DNA from: Oryzobacter telluris
GTDB lineage: Bacteria > Actinomycetota > Actinomycetes > Actinomycetales > Dermatophilaceae
DNA length: 64,000 bases
Direction: 5' to 3'
NCBI RefSeq assembly: GCF_043099285.1
Contig: NZ_CP170723.1
Span: 3,844,001-3,908,000, forward strand
The position numbers and the translations under genes were made by a program. Below are positions 41,181-52,633 of this stretch, in pieces. Numbering within the stretch: position 1 is the stretch's first letter; each line of letters begins with the position of its first letter. The notes below the pieces were generated by a model, which saw nothing but the letters and a program-made list of their open reading frames with translations, had not been told where the DNA came from and searched no databases.

Positions 41181-42554
41181 ATGACCGACTTCCTCACCCC
41201 GGAGATCCAGCCCGACCCCGAGCGCGGGGCCCGCGTCGCGCGCGACGACCGCGCCCACGTCTTCCACTCGTGGTCGGCGCAGGCCCAGATCAAGCCCCTG
41301 CCCATCGCGGGGGCGTCGGGCAGCCACTTCTGGGACTTCGACGGCAACCGCTACCTCGACTTCTCCAGCCAGCTCGTCAACGTCAACATCGGCTACCAGC
41401 ACCCGAAGCTCGTCGCGGCCATCGCGGAGGCCGCGGCCCGCCAGTGCACCATCGCGCCGAGCTTCGCCGACGAGTCGCGCTCCGAGGCCGCCCGCCTCAT
41501 CGCCGAGCGCGCGCCGGGGTCGCTGAACAAGGTCTTCTTCACCAACGGCGGCGCCGAGGCCACCGAGAACGCCATGCGGATGGCGCGGCTGCACACCGGC
41601 CGCCACAAGGTCCTCACCACGTACCGCAGCTACCACGGCGCCACGGCCGGCTCCATCACGGCCACCGGCGACCCGCGCCGCTGGGCCAACGAGCCCGGGA
41701 TGCCCGGCATCGTGCACTTCTGGGGGCCCTACCCCTACCGCTCGCAGTTCCACGCGTCGTCGGCCGCCGAGGAGGGCGAGCGCGCCCTGCAGCACCTGCG
41801 CGACGTCATCATGGTCGAGGGGCCGTCGACGATCGCGGCGATCATGCTCGAGACGGTCGTCGGCACCAACGGCATCCTCGTCCCGCCGGACGGCTACCTC
41901 GCGGGGGTTCGCGAGATCTGCGACGAGTTCGGCATCGTGTGGATCGCCGACGAGGTCATGGCCGGCTTCGGCCGCTGCGGAGAGTGGTTCGCCGTCGACC
42001 ACTGGGGTGTCGTCCCCGACCTCATCTGCTTCGCCAAGGGCGTGAACTCGGGGTACGTCCCGCTCGGCGGCGTCGTCATCTCCGACGCGATCGCCGAGAC
42101 GTTCGAGCAGCGCGCCTTCCCCGGCGGCCTCACGTACTCCGGCCACCCGCTCGCCTGCGCGTCGGCCGTCGCCTCGATCCGGATCTTCGAGGACGAGGGC
42201 ATCCTCGAGAACGTGCGCAAGGTGAGCGACACGGTCATCGCGCCGCGCCTGGCCGAGATCGCCGAGAAGCACCCGAGCGTGGGCGAGGTCCGCGGCCTCG
42301 GCTTCTTCTGGGCGCTCGAGCTGGTGAAGAACCCGGAGACCCGCGAGCCGCTGGTCCCCTACAACGCGAGCGGTCCCGCGGCCGGGCCGATGAACGACTT
42401 CGCGGCCGCCGCGAAGGCCGGGGGCCTGTGGCCGTTCGTGCACTTCAACCGCACCCACGTCGTGCCGCCGTGCACGACGACCGCCGAGGAGATGGCGCAG
42501 GGCCTGGACATCCTCGACCGGGCGCTCGACGCCGCCGACCAGCACGTTCTCTGA
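41181..42554 (+). CDS. Class III aminotransferase (putrescine/GABA/beta-amino acid type)
   Basis: PLP-dependent omega-aminotransferase of 457 aa: IADEVMAGFGRCGEWF (cofactor Asp), active Lys in ICFAKGVNSGYVPLGG, and SGHPLACASAVASI. HFWGPYPYRSQFHASS suggests a taurine/diamine type with pyruvate as acceptor. RBS-like AAAGG 10 bases before the ATG. With the preceding aldehyde dehydrogenase it completes a transaminase route for amines. Its stop overlaps by one base (TGATG) the start of a CDP-glycerol transferase-like gene, which is an unusual companion. Confidence 0.92.
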   Translation: MTDFLTPEIQPDPERGARVARDDRAHVFHSWSAQAQIKPLPIAGASGSHFWDFDGNRYLDFSSQLVNVNIGYQHPKLVAAIAEAAARQCTIAPSFADESRSEAARLIAERAPGSLNKVFFTNGGAEATENAMRMARLHTGRHKVLTTYRSYHGATAGSITATGDPRRWANEPGMPGIVHFWGPYPYRSQFHASSAAEEGERALQHLRDVIMVEGPSTIAAIMLETVVGTNGILVPPDGYLAGVREICDEFGIVWIADEVMAGFGRCGEWFAVDHWGVVPDLICFAKGVNSGYVPLGGVVISDAIAETFEQRAFPGGLTYSGHPLACASAVASIRIFEDEGILENVRKVSDTVIAPRLAEIAEKHPSVGEVRGLGFFWALELVKNPETREPLVPYNASGPAAGPMNDFAAAAKAGGLWPFVHFNRTHVVPPCTTTAEEMAQGLDILDRALDAADQHVL

Positions 42555-43795
42555 TGGGGCTGGCCGACGACGTCGCGAAGGTCCGCGGCATCCTCACCAA
42601 GGGGGTGCGCGCGGTCCGGGCCCGTCGGCACGTGCTGGCCGAGCTCGGCCGCCGGCCGCGGGTGCCCGACGGCACGGTCGAGGTCGCGGTCTACTTCACC
42701 GACGGCCCGGAGAACCTCTACCAGCTCGACCAGTGGTACGAGCCGCTGCGCCGGCTGCACGAGCGGCACCACGTCACCGTCCTGTCGCGCAACTGGGAGG
42801 CGACCCGCGCCCTGCTCGCCGACTGCCCGGTGCCGGTGCACCACGCCCCCGACATCGACGGCGTCGAGGCGTTCCTCGGCCGACAGCCGGTGCGGGCGAT
42901 CCTCTACGTCAACCAGAACCAGGCCAACTTCTCGGCGATGCGCTTCGCCGACCCCGCGCACGTCTTCATCTGCCACGGCGAGTCCGACAAGGACTACATG
43001 TCGAGCAACCAGCTCAAGGCCTACGACCACGTGTTCGTCGCCGGCGACGCCGCCAAGGAGCGCATCGCGCGCAAGCTCGTCGGGTTCGACGACTTCCGGC
43101 TCGTCGAGGTCGGGCGGCCCCAGGTCGACGTCACCTACCCGGGTCCCACGCTGCCGGATGACGGCCGCACCGTCGTGCTCTTCGCCCCCACGTGGGAGGG
43201 CGACCGCGCCAGCATGCGGTACTCGTCGGTGGCCAGCCACGGGCCGGCGCTCGTGCGCTCACTGGTGGCGACGGGGCGGCACCGGGTGGTGTTCCGGCCG
43301 CACCCGCGCACCGGCATCGTGCTGCGCGAGTCCAGGGCGGCCCTCGACGAGGTCATCGGCCTGTTGCGCGAGGCCAACCGGCGCGACCCCGCGGCCCAGC
43401 ACGTCATCGACGTCGAAGGCGGCTTCGGCTGGCAGCTCGCCGCCGCCGACGTCGCGGTGATGGACGTGTCGGCCGTCGCGTACGACTGGCTCGCCACCGC
43501 GAAGCCGCTCCTGCTGACCCGGCCGGCTGAGCCGTCGGCGCTGCTGCCCGACGTCGGCCTCACCACCGAGAGCGACCTGTTCGACGCGGCCGACGCCGTG
43601 CGGGCGGCGGAGGTCGTCGACGCCGCGGTGGCGCACCCCTCCGACGCCCACGCCGCCCTCGTGCAGCACTACTTCGGTGACACGACCCCGGGCGCGAGCA
43701 TGGCCCGCTTCCTCGACGCCTGCGACACGGTCGTCACCGACCGCGCCGCGGCGCTCGAGGTCAGGAACGCGCCGAGGACCTCGCCGGCAGGCTGA
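42554..43795 (+). CDS. CDP-glycerol:glycerophosphotransferase-like protein
   Basis: Protein of 413 aa with TagF/TagB-type features: VNQNQANFSAMRFADPAHVFICHGESDKDYMSSNQLKAYDHVFVAGDAA (acceptor region), LFAPTWEGDRASMRYSS (nucleotide binding), HPRTGIVLR and VAVMDVSAVAYDWLATAKPLLL. The APTWEGD motif is typical of this family, which polymerises glycerol phosphate on teichoic acids and related glycopolymers. It is translationally coupled to an amine aminotransferase, so it may act in a GABA- or amine-linked polymer or simply share a promoter. Its end overlaps the convergent secreted Cys-repeat gene by 35 bases. Confidence 0.88.
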   Translation: MGLADDVAKVRGILTKGVRAVRARRHVLAELGRRPRVPDGTVEVAVYFTDGPENLYQLDQWYEPLRRLHERHHVTVLSRNWEATRALLADCPVPVHHAPDIDGVEAFLGRQPVRAILYVNQNQANFSAMRFADPAHVFICHGESDKDYMSSNQLKAYDHVFVAGDAAKERIARKLVGFDDFRLVEVGRPQVDVTYPGPTLPDDGRTVVLFAPTWEGDRASMRYSSVASHGPALVRSLVATGRHRVVFRPHPRTGIVLRESRAALDEVIGLLREANRRDPAAQHVIDVEGGFGWQLAAADVAVMDVSAVAYDWLATAKPLLLTRPAEPSALLPDVGLTTESDLFDAADAVRAAEVVDAAVAHPSDAHAALVQHYFGDTTPGASMARFLDACDTVVTDRAAALEVRNAPRTSPAG

Positions 43796-44288
43796 CGCCG
43801 CACTCCTTCGCGGCCGCGGCGAGGTCGGCGCGCACGGCCTTGCGCTCGGCGTCGGTGAGCGGGCCCCAGGGGCGCTGGACGTCGGCCTCGCGCAGGCAGG
43901 TCCGCTGCTCGTCGGTCAGGCTGTCCCAGAAGGCGCGGGCGCGGGCGAAGGGGAGCTCGACGTCGCAGGCGTCGGCCGCCTTGGTCAGCTTCTCGCGCAG
44001 GGCGGTGCGCTCGGCGACGGACAGCGGCCCGACCGGGCGGGAGCCGACCTCCTTCTTCAGGCACGCCTGCTGGGTGTCGGTGAGGTCCTTCCACCAGCCG
44101 CGGGCGGCGCGGGCCGGGGCGGCGGCGGACGTGGCGTCGGCCACCGGCACGGCCGGCAGCGCGGCCTCGACGGCGGCGACGGGGGCCGGGGCCGCGCCCG
44201 CCGACGTGGCCGAGGTGGCGACGAGCGCCGTGGTGAGCGTGGCGCCGCCGAGGGCGAGGACGGTGAGCGAGGTGCGCAGGAGCGGCAT
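43761..44288 (-). CDS. Secreted two-repeat Cys protein, hypothetical
   Basis: Secreted protein of 175 aa. The N-terminal signal peptide (LTVLALGGATLTTALVATSATSAGA) ends near residue 32. The mature part has two about 50-residue repeats with the consensus W-x-x-L-T-x-x-Q-x-x-C-L...GPL-x-x-x-E-R...C-x-V-x-L-P: one centred on WWKDLTDTQQACL, the other on FWDSLTDEQRTCL. Each has two Cys, so disulfides are likely. No domain recognised. It is divergent from the response regulator across 480 bases of repeat-rich sequence and may be a target or extracytoplasmic partner of that system. Confidence 0.8.
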   Translation of the reverse strand: MPLLRTSLTVLALGGATLTTALVATSATSAGAAPAPVAAVEAALPAVPVADATSAAAPARAARGWWKDLTDTQQACLKKEVGSRPVGPLSVAERTALREKLTKAADACDVELPFARARAFWDSLTDEQRTCLREADVQRPWGPLTDAERKAVRADLAAAAKECGVSLPARSSARS

Positions 44289-44394
44289 CGGAGGACCTTT
44301 CAGTGGGTGATGGGTGGTGCGTGGTCGAGGACGACGTTCCCGCCCCGACCTCGGGGTCCCGTCGGGCGCACCTCGTGATCCGCTGGAGACCCCT

Positions 44395-44616
44395 GCGGCC
44401 TCTGGTCCACCCCGCGGGCTCTGGTCCACTCGGTCGGCTCTGGTCCACCTGCCCGGATGGCGTCGGAATCGCACCGCCATCCGCGCGGATCGACGCCACC
44501 CCGCGGGCTCTGGTCCACTCGGCGGGCTCTGGTCCACCTGCCCGGATGGCGTCGGGTTCGCACCGCCATCCGCGCGGATCGACGCCATCGCGCCGAGTGG
44601 ACCAGAGCCCGCGGGA
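44395..44616. repeat. Complex direct and inverted repeat array (GGCTCTGGTCCAC)
   Basis: The word GGCTCTGGTCCAC recurs at about 44411, 44434, 44506 and 44527 (a diverged CCTCTGGTCCAC at 44400), and the inverse GTGGACCAGAGCC at about 44599-44611. Two direct copies of about 64 bases, 44433-44496 and 44526-44589, differ in only a few positions and each contains GGATGGCG...CGCCATCC, GCGCGGATCGACGCCA. The CCCGCGGGCTCTGGTCCACTCGGC block pairs with its inverse at 44592-44616. It fills most of the 480-base gap between the Cys-repeat protein and the response regulator. No ORF. Confidence 0.75.
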
Positions 44617-44709
44617 GCAGCAGGGCGGGCAGCCCCCAGCGCTCGGGTCCCGACGAGCGGAGGCCGACGCAAGGCGCCCGGAGCCCGGAGCCGGGCGCGC
44701 GGCATCCTC

Positions 44710-44725
44710 AGGAAGTCCCGAGGAA
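44710..44725 (+). promoter_or_regulatory. Direct repeat typical of OmpR/PhoP-type binding upstream of the response regulator
   Basis: AGGAA at 44710-44714 and AGGAA at 44721-44725 with an 11-base period, as OmpR-type dimers bind. It lies 42-57 bases upstream of the response regulator ATG, so autoregulation is likely. Confidence 0.45.
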
Positions 44726-44766
44726 ACCTCCAGCCAGCCGCGCACGACGCGTGGGAGCGTGCAGCC

Positions 44767-45447
44767 ATGGCCCCGACCGTGCTCGTCGTCGACGACGAGG
44801 AGAACATCGCCTACCTCGTGTCGTCGGCGCTGCGCCTGGCCGGCCTGGAGGTCGCCACGGCCGACACCGGCACCGCAGCCCTGGCCGCCTGCACCCCCAC
44901 GAGCCCCGACCTCGTCGTCCTCGACGTCATGCTCCCCGACCTCGACGGCTTCGAGGTGCTCAAGCGGCTGCGCGCCAAGGGGGTCCGCGCGCCGGTGCTG
45001 TTCCTCACCGCCCGCACCGACACCGCCGACCGGGTGCGCGGGCTGACCTCCGGCGGCGACGACTACGTCGTCAAGCCCTTCGCCCTCGAGGAGCTCGTGG
45101 CCCGCTGCCACCTCCTGCTGCGCCGCGGCGGCACCACCGAGACGAGCACCGGGCGCCACCAGGTGCACGACCTCGTCCTCGACGAGGACCAGCACCGGGT
45201 CTGGCGCTCCGACACCGAGATCGCCCTCACGCCGACGGAGTTCACGCTCCTGCGCTGCCTCCTCGTCAACGCCGGCCGGGTCGTCACGCGCGCCCAGATC
45301 CTCGACCACGTCTGGCAGTACGACTTCGCCGGTGAGTCGGCCATCATCGAGTCGTTCGTCTCGACCCTGCGCAAGAAGGTCGACGCCGGGGAGCCGAAGC
45401 TCATCCACACCGTGCGCGGGGTCGGCTACACCGTGCGGCTGCCCTGA
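44767..45447 (+). CDS. OmpR-type response regulator
   Basis: DNA-binding response regulator of 226 aa. The receiver domain has acidic pocket DDEEN, phosphoacceptor Asp in LDVMLPDLDGFEVL, Thr in FLTART and Lys in YVVKPFALEELVAR. The C-terminal winged helix is LTPTEFTLLRCLLVNAGRVVTRAQILDHVW...TVRGVGYTVRLP. Its stop overlaps the sensor kinase ATG by one base (TGATG). The partner is the adjacent kinase. The signal is unknown. Confidence 0.96.
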   Translation: MAPTVLVVDDEENIAYLVSSALRLAGLEVATADTGTAALAACTPTSPDLVVLDVMLPDLDGFEVLKRLRAKGVRAPVLFLTARTDTADRVRGLTSGGDDYVVKPFALEELVARCHLLLRRGGTTETSTGRHQVHDLVLDEDQHRVWRSDTEIALTPTEFTLLRCLLVNAGRVVTRAQILDHVWQYDFAGESAIIESFVSTLRKKVDAGEPKLIHTVRGVGYTVRLP

Positions 45448-46829
45448 TGACGCTGCGCCGCCGGCTCCTCGTGGCGGTGGCCGCCCTCGCCGTCGTCCTC
45501 CTGGCAGCGGGGGGCGCCGTGGTCGCGGTGCAGCGGGCCTTCCTCCTCGACCGGCTGGACGCCCAGATCGCCGCCCTGGCCCGCAACCCTCGCGCCATCC
45601 TGCTGGCGTCGGCGCGGGCCGAGGCCGGGGCGCCGGCGGCAGGACTGTCGGACGTGTACGTGGGGCGGATGGGCGCCGACGGCCGGCTCGTCACGGTCCT
45701 CGCCCCCGCGGGCGACCCGACCCTCGTGCCGGCCCTGACCTCCGGCGAGCGCGTGACGACGCCGGCGGGGCGGGCCACGTCCTCCGGGGAGTCGCGGCGG
45801 GTCCGCGTCATCACCGCCCCGCTGCCGAACGGGCGCGCCCAGGCGGTGCTCGCCGTGCCGACCACGCCGGCCGACCAGGCGACCCGCCGGCTCGCGTTCA
45901 CCCTCGGGCTGGTCGGGCTCGTCGCGGCCGGGGTGCTCGCGCTGCTCCTGTGGTGGGTCGACCGGCTCGGGCTGCGGCCGATCGCGCAGATGACCGAGGC
46001 GGCCGACGCCATCCGGGCCGGTGACACGACCCGGCGCGTCCCACCGGGGCCGCCGGGCACGGAGGCCGCGAGGCTCGGGGAGGCGTTCAACGCCCTCGTC
46101 GACTCGACGGCCGCGACGAACGAGCGGATGCGCCGGTTCGTCGCCGACGCCTCGCACGAGCTGCGCACCCCCCTCACCACGCTGCAGGGGTACGTCGCGC
46201 TGCACACCGGCCGCACGGGGTCCGGGCCGGATGACGACCGCTCGCCGGTCGACCCCGTCGTCGCCGACGCCCTGCGCCGGATCGGTGCCGAGGCGGCCCG
46301 CATGCGGCGGCTCGTCGACGGGCTGCTCGACCTCGCGCGGCTCGACGACGCCGAGGCCACCGGGGCGCTGCGGCCCGAGCCGGTGGACCTGGCGGGGGTG
46401 GTGAGGGACGTCGCCGCCGACCTCGCGGTGGTGGCGCCCGATCGCGCGGTGTCGGTGGAGGCGCCTGCGTCGCTCGTCGCCGTGGTGGACCGCGACCTCG
46501 TGACCCAGGCCCTGGTGGGGCTGACGTCGAACGCGGTGCGGCACACGCCACCGGGGACACCGGTGTGGCTGCGGCTCACCGCGGAGGACGGGGCGGTGCG
46601 GCTCGAGGTCGCCGACGCGGGGCCGGGCATCGACGCCGCGCACCTCCCCCACGTCTTCGAGCGCTTCCACCGGGTCGACCGGGCGCGCGCCTCGGCGAGC
46701 GGCGGGACGGGGCTCGGGCTGGCCCTCGTCGAGGCGGTGGCGCGGGCCCACGGGGGCACGGCGTCGGCGCGCTCCGAGCCCGGCGCCGGGTCGGTGTTCA
46801 CGCTGACGCTGCCCGTTGCCTCCGGCTGA
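45447..46829 (+). CDS. Sensor histidine kinase
   Basis: Membrane kinase of 460 aa: TM1 near residues 8-29, an extracytoplasmic sensor domain about 30-145 (no known family, LLDRLDAQIAALARNPRA), TM2 at about 150-172, HAMP (WVDRLGLRPIAQMTEAADAIRAGDTTRRV), dimerisation/phosphoacceptor His in FVADASHELRTPLTTLQGYVA, and HATPase with N box TSNAVRHTP, G1 DAGPGI, and G2 GGTGLGLAL. The layout is EnvZ/PhoR-like. It is coupled to the response regulator. A family 5 palindrome follows directly after the stop. Confidence 0.95.
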   Translation: MTLRRRLLVAVAALAVVLLAAGGAVVAVQRAFLLDRLDAQIAALARNPRAILLASARAEAGAPAAGLSDVYVGRMGADGRLVTVLAPAGDPTLVPALTSGERVTTPAGRATSSGESRRVRVITAPLPNGRAQAVLAVPTTPADQATRRLAFTLGLVGLVAAGVLALLLWWVDRLGLRPIAQMTEAADAIRAGDTTRRVPPGPPGTEAARLGEAFNALVDSTAATNERMRRFVADASHELRTPLTTLQGYVALHTGRTGSGPDDDRSPVDPVVADALRRIGAEAARMRRLVDGLLDLARLDDAEATGALRPEPVDLAGVVRDVAADLAVVAPDRAVSVEAPASLVAVVDRDLVTQALVGLTSNAVRHTPPGTPVWLRLTAEDGAVRLEVADAGPGIDAAHLPHVFERFHRVDRARASASGGTGLGLALVEAVARAHGGTASARSEPGAGSVFTLTLPVASG

Positions 46830-46832
46830 CGC

Positions 46833-46894
46833 GTCGAGAGCAGGCGACACGCAGGCGCCCGGCCACGCCCCTGTGCGTGTTGCCTCCTCTCGAC
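46833..46894. repeat. Dispersed palindrome, family 5 (second copy)
   Basis: GTCGAGAGCAGGCGACACGC...and its complement ...GCGTGTTGCCTCCTCTCGAC, 4 bases after the histidine kinase stop. It matches 31973-32034 at most positions. It may act as terminator here. Confidence 0.7.
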
Positions 46895-47016
46895 CTCGCG
46901 GGGGGGGCGCCCACCTGTGGACGACGGTTCCACGGATGTCGGTCGCCGGGCTTACGGTGGGTGGTTCAGGATCCCGACAGGGCGGGGTCCGCGTTCCTGC
47001 GGTGGGAGGTCGTGTG

Positions 47017-50331
<3,315 letters not shown>

Positions 50332-50395
50332 CCGTCCGGCGAATCCACAGGATCCACGGGTTGCGATCCGGGCCGAGAGGGTGTGGGGTGTCCGG

Positions 50396-50785
50396 GTGGA
50401 CCTCAACCGTGCGGTACCGGTGCTCTCGGTGCCTGACGTCCCCCGGGCCGTCTCGGTGTTCCGCGACGTCCTGGGCCTCGAGGTCGTCATGGACCTCGGC
50501 TGGGTCGCCACGCTCGGCAGCGTCGAGGGGCCGCAGATCTCGGTGATGCACGAGGACGCCACGGCGGCGTGCAACCCCGACCTCTCCCTCGACGTCGAGG
50601 ACGTCGACCTCGCGCACGAGCGGGCCCTCGACCTCGGGCTGGAGATCGTGCACCCGCTCACCGACGAGCCGTGGGGCGTGCGCCGGTTCTTCCTGCGCGA
50701 CTCGGGCGGGAACGTCGTCAATGTCCTGTCGCACTCGGACGTGTCGGCCACGGCCGCGCAGGACCACCTCCGCGCCGCCGGCTGA
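50396..50785 (+). CDS. VOC/glyoxalase superfamily protein
   Basis: Small VOC (glyoxalase/bleomycin resistance fold) protein of 129 aa: AVPVLSVPDVPRAVSVFRDVLGLEVVMD, ISVMHEDA, DVDLAHERALDLGLEIVHPLTDEPWGVRRFFLRDSGGNVVNVLSH. The beta-alpha-beta modules are complete; the metal-binding and substrate residues cannot be assigned. GTG 50396 is chosen by spacing to GGGG; GTG 50381 would add five residues. Two palindromes follow. Function unknown. Confidence 0.85.
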   Translation: MDLNRAVPVLSVPDVPRAVSVFRDVLGLEVVMDLGWVATLGSVEGPQISVMHEDATAACNPDLSLDVEDVDLAHERALDLGLEIVHPLTDEPWGVRRFFLRDSGGNVVNVLSHSDVSATAAQDHLRAAG

Positions 50786-50828
50786 CTCCACGCGCCTCGA
50801 CCCACCCCGCCCCGCCGGTGTTCCGCGT

Positions 50829-50886
50829 CTGATTGCGCTCTGCCAACGCTCAGGCGCCCCCAGGACGTCGGTACAGCGCAATCAGT
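50829..50886. repeat. Dispersed palindrome, family 3 (diverged copy)
   Basis: TGATTGCGCT... pairs with AGCGCAATCA, with inner CCAACG/CGTcGG. It resembles 27646-27708. It lies between the VOC gene and the fumarase gene, adjacent to a family 2 element. Confidence 0.65.
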
Positions 50887-50939
50887 CGAGGTCTGGGGGC
50901 CCGGTTCGCGGGCTCGCCTCCCCGCCGCCCCTGCCGACT

Positions 50940-51002
50940 TCGTGCGACTTGGGTGCGGTTTCTCGCGGCTCGGGGCGGAGAAACCGCACCGAAGTCGCAC
51001 GA
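50940..51002. terminator. Bidirectional terminator-like palindrome, family 2 (best copy)
   Basis: 25-base arms 50940-50964 (TCGTGCGACTTGGGTGCGG...) and 50978-51002 (...CCGCACCGAAGTCGCACGA) with one mismatch, 13-base loop, between the convergent VOC and fumarase genes. See 14222-14284. Confidence 0.75.
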
Positions 51003-51022
51003 AGTCGGTGTTGCCGGGCCGG

Positions 51023-52417
51023 TCAGTCGGGGTGGGTCATGGCCGTCGGGTCGACCCAGCGGTCGTAGTCCTCGGCGGTGACGTGGCCCGAGGCGAGGGA
51101 GGCCTCGCGCAGGGTGGAGCCGTCGCGGTGGGCCTGCTTCGCGATGGCGGCCGCGGCGTCGTAGCCGATGTGGGGCGCGAGCGCGGTGACGAGCATGAGG
51201 TCGGCGTCGAGGTGCGCGGCGATGCGGTCGTGGTCGGCCTCGAGCCCGACGACGCAGTGCTGCGTGAACGACCGGCAGGCGTCGGACAGCAGCCGGACCG
51301 ACTCGAGCACCGCGTGCGTCATCACCGGCGTGAAGACGTTGAGCTGGAAGTTGCCCTGGCTGCCGGCGAACCCGACGGTGGCGTCGTTGCCGAAGACGCG
51401 GGTGACGACCATCGTCATCGCCTCGGACTGCGTCGGGTTGACCTTGCCCGGCATGATCGAGGAGCCGGGCTCGTTCTCGGGGATCCGCAGCTCGCCGATG
51501 CCGGTGCGCGGGCCCGAGGCGAGCCAGCGGACGTCGTTGGCGAGCTTCATCAGGGCGCCCCCGAGGGTGCGCAGGGCCGAGGAGACGGCGACGAGCGCGT
51601 CGTGGGAGGCGAGCTGGACGAAGAGGTTCTCGGCCTGGTGGAACTCCTGCCCCGTCTCCTGCGCGAGGTGGCGGGCGACGAGCGGCCCGAACGCGGCCGG
51701 TGCGTTGAGGCCCGTACCGACAGCCGTTCCCCCGATGGCGAGGGCGCGCGCCTTCTCGCCGGCGTACCGGACGTCAGCCTGCGCGTCCCTGACCTGCGCG
51801 GCCCACGCGCCGATCTCCTGGCCCAGGGTCACCGGGGTGGCGTCCTGGAGGTGGGTGCGGCCGACCTTGACGACGTCGCCGAGCTCGTCGGCCTTGGCGT
51901 CCAGCGCGGCGGTCAGGGCGTCGACCGCGGGGTGCAGCCGCTCGGCCAGCTCGAGGACGACGGCCACGTGGACGGCCGTGGGAAAGGTGTCGTTGCTCGA
52001 CTGGCTGCGGTTGACGTGGTCGTTGGGGTGGACGGGGTCCTTGCTGCCGAGCACGCCCCCGAGCACCTCCACCGCGCGGTTGGCGATGACCTCGTTGGCG
52101 TTCATGTTGCTCTGGGTGCCCGAGCCGGTCTGGAAGACAACGAGCGGGAAGTGGTCGTCGAGGTCGCCGCGGGCCACCTCGTCGGCGGCCTGCACGACGG
52201 CCCGCGCCACGTCCTCGGGGAGCAGGCCGAGCTCGGCGTTGGCGAGGGCGGCGGCCTTCTTCAGCAGCCCCAGGCCCCGGATGACCGGCCGTCCCCACAC
52301 GAAGGTGTCGCGTCCGATGTCGAAGTGCTCGAGGCTGCGCTGGGTCTGGGCGCCCCAGTAGCGGTCGGCCGGGACCTCGACGGGCCCCATCGTGTCGCGT
52401 TCGGTGCGGGTCGCCAT
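51023..52417 (-). CDS. fumC: Class II fumarate hydratase
   Basis: TCA-cycle enzyme of 464 aa converting fumarate to malate. Family landmarks: DTMGPVEVPADRYWGAQTQRS, QTGSGTQSNMNANEVIANRA, PVHPNDHVNRSQSSNDTFPTA, GRTHLQDATPVTLGQE, and the signature loop GSSIMPGKVNPTQSEA with catalytic Ser. Fe-S-independent, homotetrameric. TACCGT (complement of 52424-52429) ends 6 bases before the ATG (leaderless type). It is a single-gene transcription unit, convergent with the VOC gene. Confidence 0.97.
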   Translation of the reverse strand: MATRTERDTMGPVEVPADRYWGAQTQRSLEHFDIGRDTFVWGRPVIRGLGLLKKAAALANAELGLLPEDVARAVVQAADEVARGDLDDHFPLVVFQTGSGTQSNMNANEVIANRAVEVLGGVLGSKDPVHPNDHVNRSQSSNDTFPTAVHVAVVLELAERLHPAVDALTAALDAKADELGDVVKVGRTHLQDATPVTLGQEIGAWAAQVRDAQADVRYAGEKARALAIGGTAVGTGLNAPAAFGPLVARHLAQETGQEFHQAENLFVQLASHDALVAVSSALRTLGGALMKLANDVRWLASGPRTGIGELRIPENEPGSSIMPGKVNPTQSEAMTMVVTRVFGNDATVGFAGSQGNFQLNVFTPVMTHAVLESVRLLSDACRSFTQHCVVGLEADHDRIAAHLDADLMLVTALAPHIGYDAAAAIAKQAHRDGSTLREASLASGHVTAEDYDRWVDPTAMTHPD

Positions 52418-52468
52418 CCCCCCACGGTAGGCGTGCGCCGACCGCGACGGCAGGCGCACCCCATCCGG

Positions 52469-52511
52469 TCGAGGTGAAAGCCGACCCCCACACGGTCGGG
52501 TTCCACCTCGA
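52469..52511. repeat. Dispersed palindrome, family 4
   Basis: TCGAGGTGAAAGCCGAC... pairs with GTCGGGTTCCACCTCGA. It lies between divergent fumC and the hydrolase gene. The other copies are at 24027-24205. Confidence 0.7.
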
Positions 52512-52633
52512 CCCGGCGCACCCAAGGGTCCCGACCGGGGTTGCGGTCTGCCACACTGCGAAAACCTGTCCCACCTCGCAGCGTCGCGACCCGGATGAGG
52601 GCCCCGCGGCGCCCGGACGAAGGAGCGTGCGCG

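Noticed and set aside
44395..44616. CRISPR-like array of GGCTCTGGTCCAC repeats
   Set aside because: Repeat spacing is irregular, spacers are themselves repeated, one unit is inverted, and no cas genes are near.
52469..52511. fumC transcription terminator
   Set aside because: The palindrome lies in the divergent promoter region upstream of fumC, not downstream, so it cannot terminate this gene.
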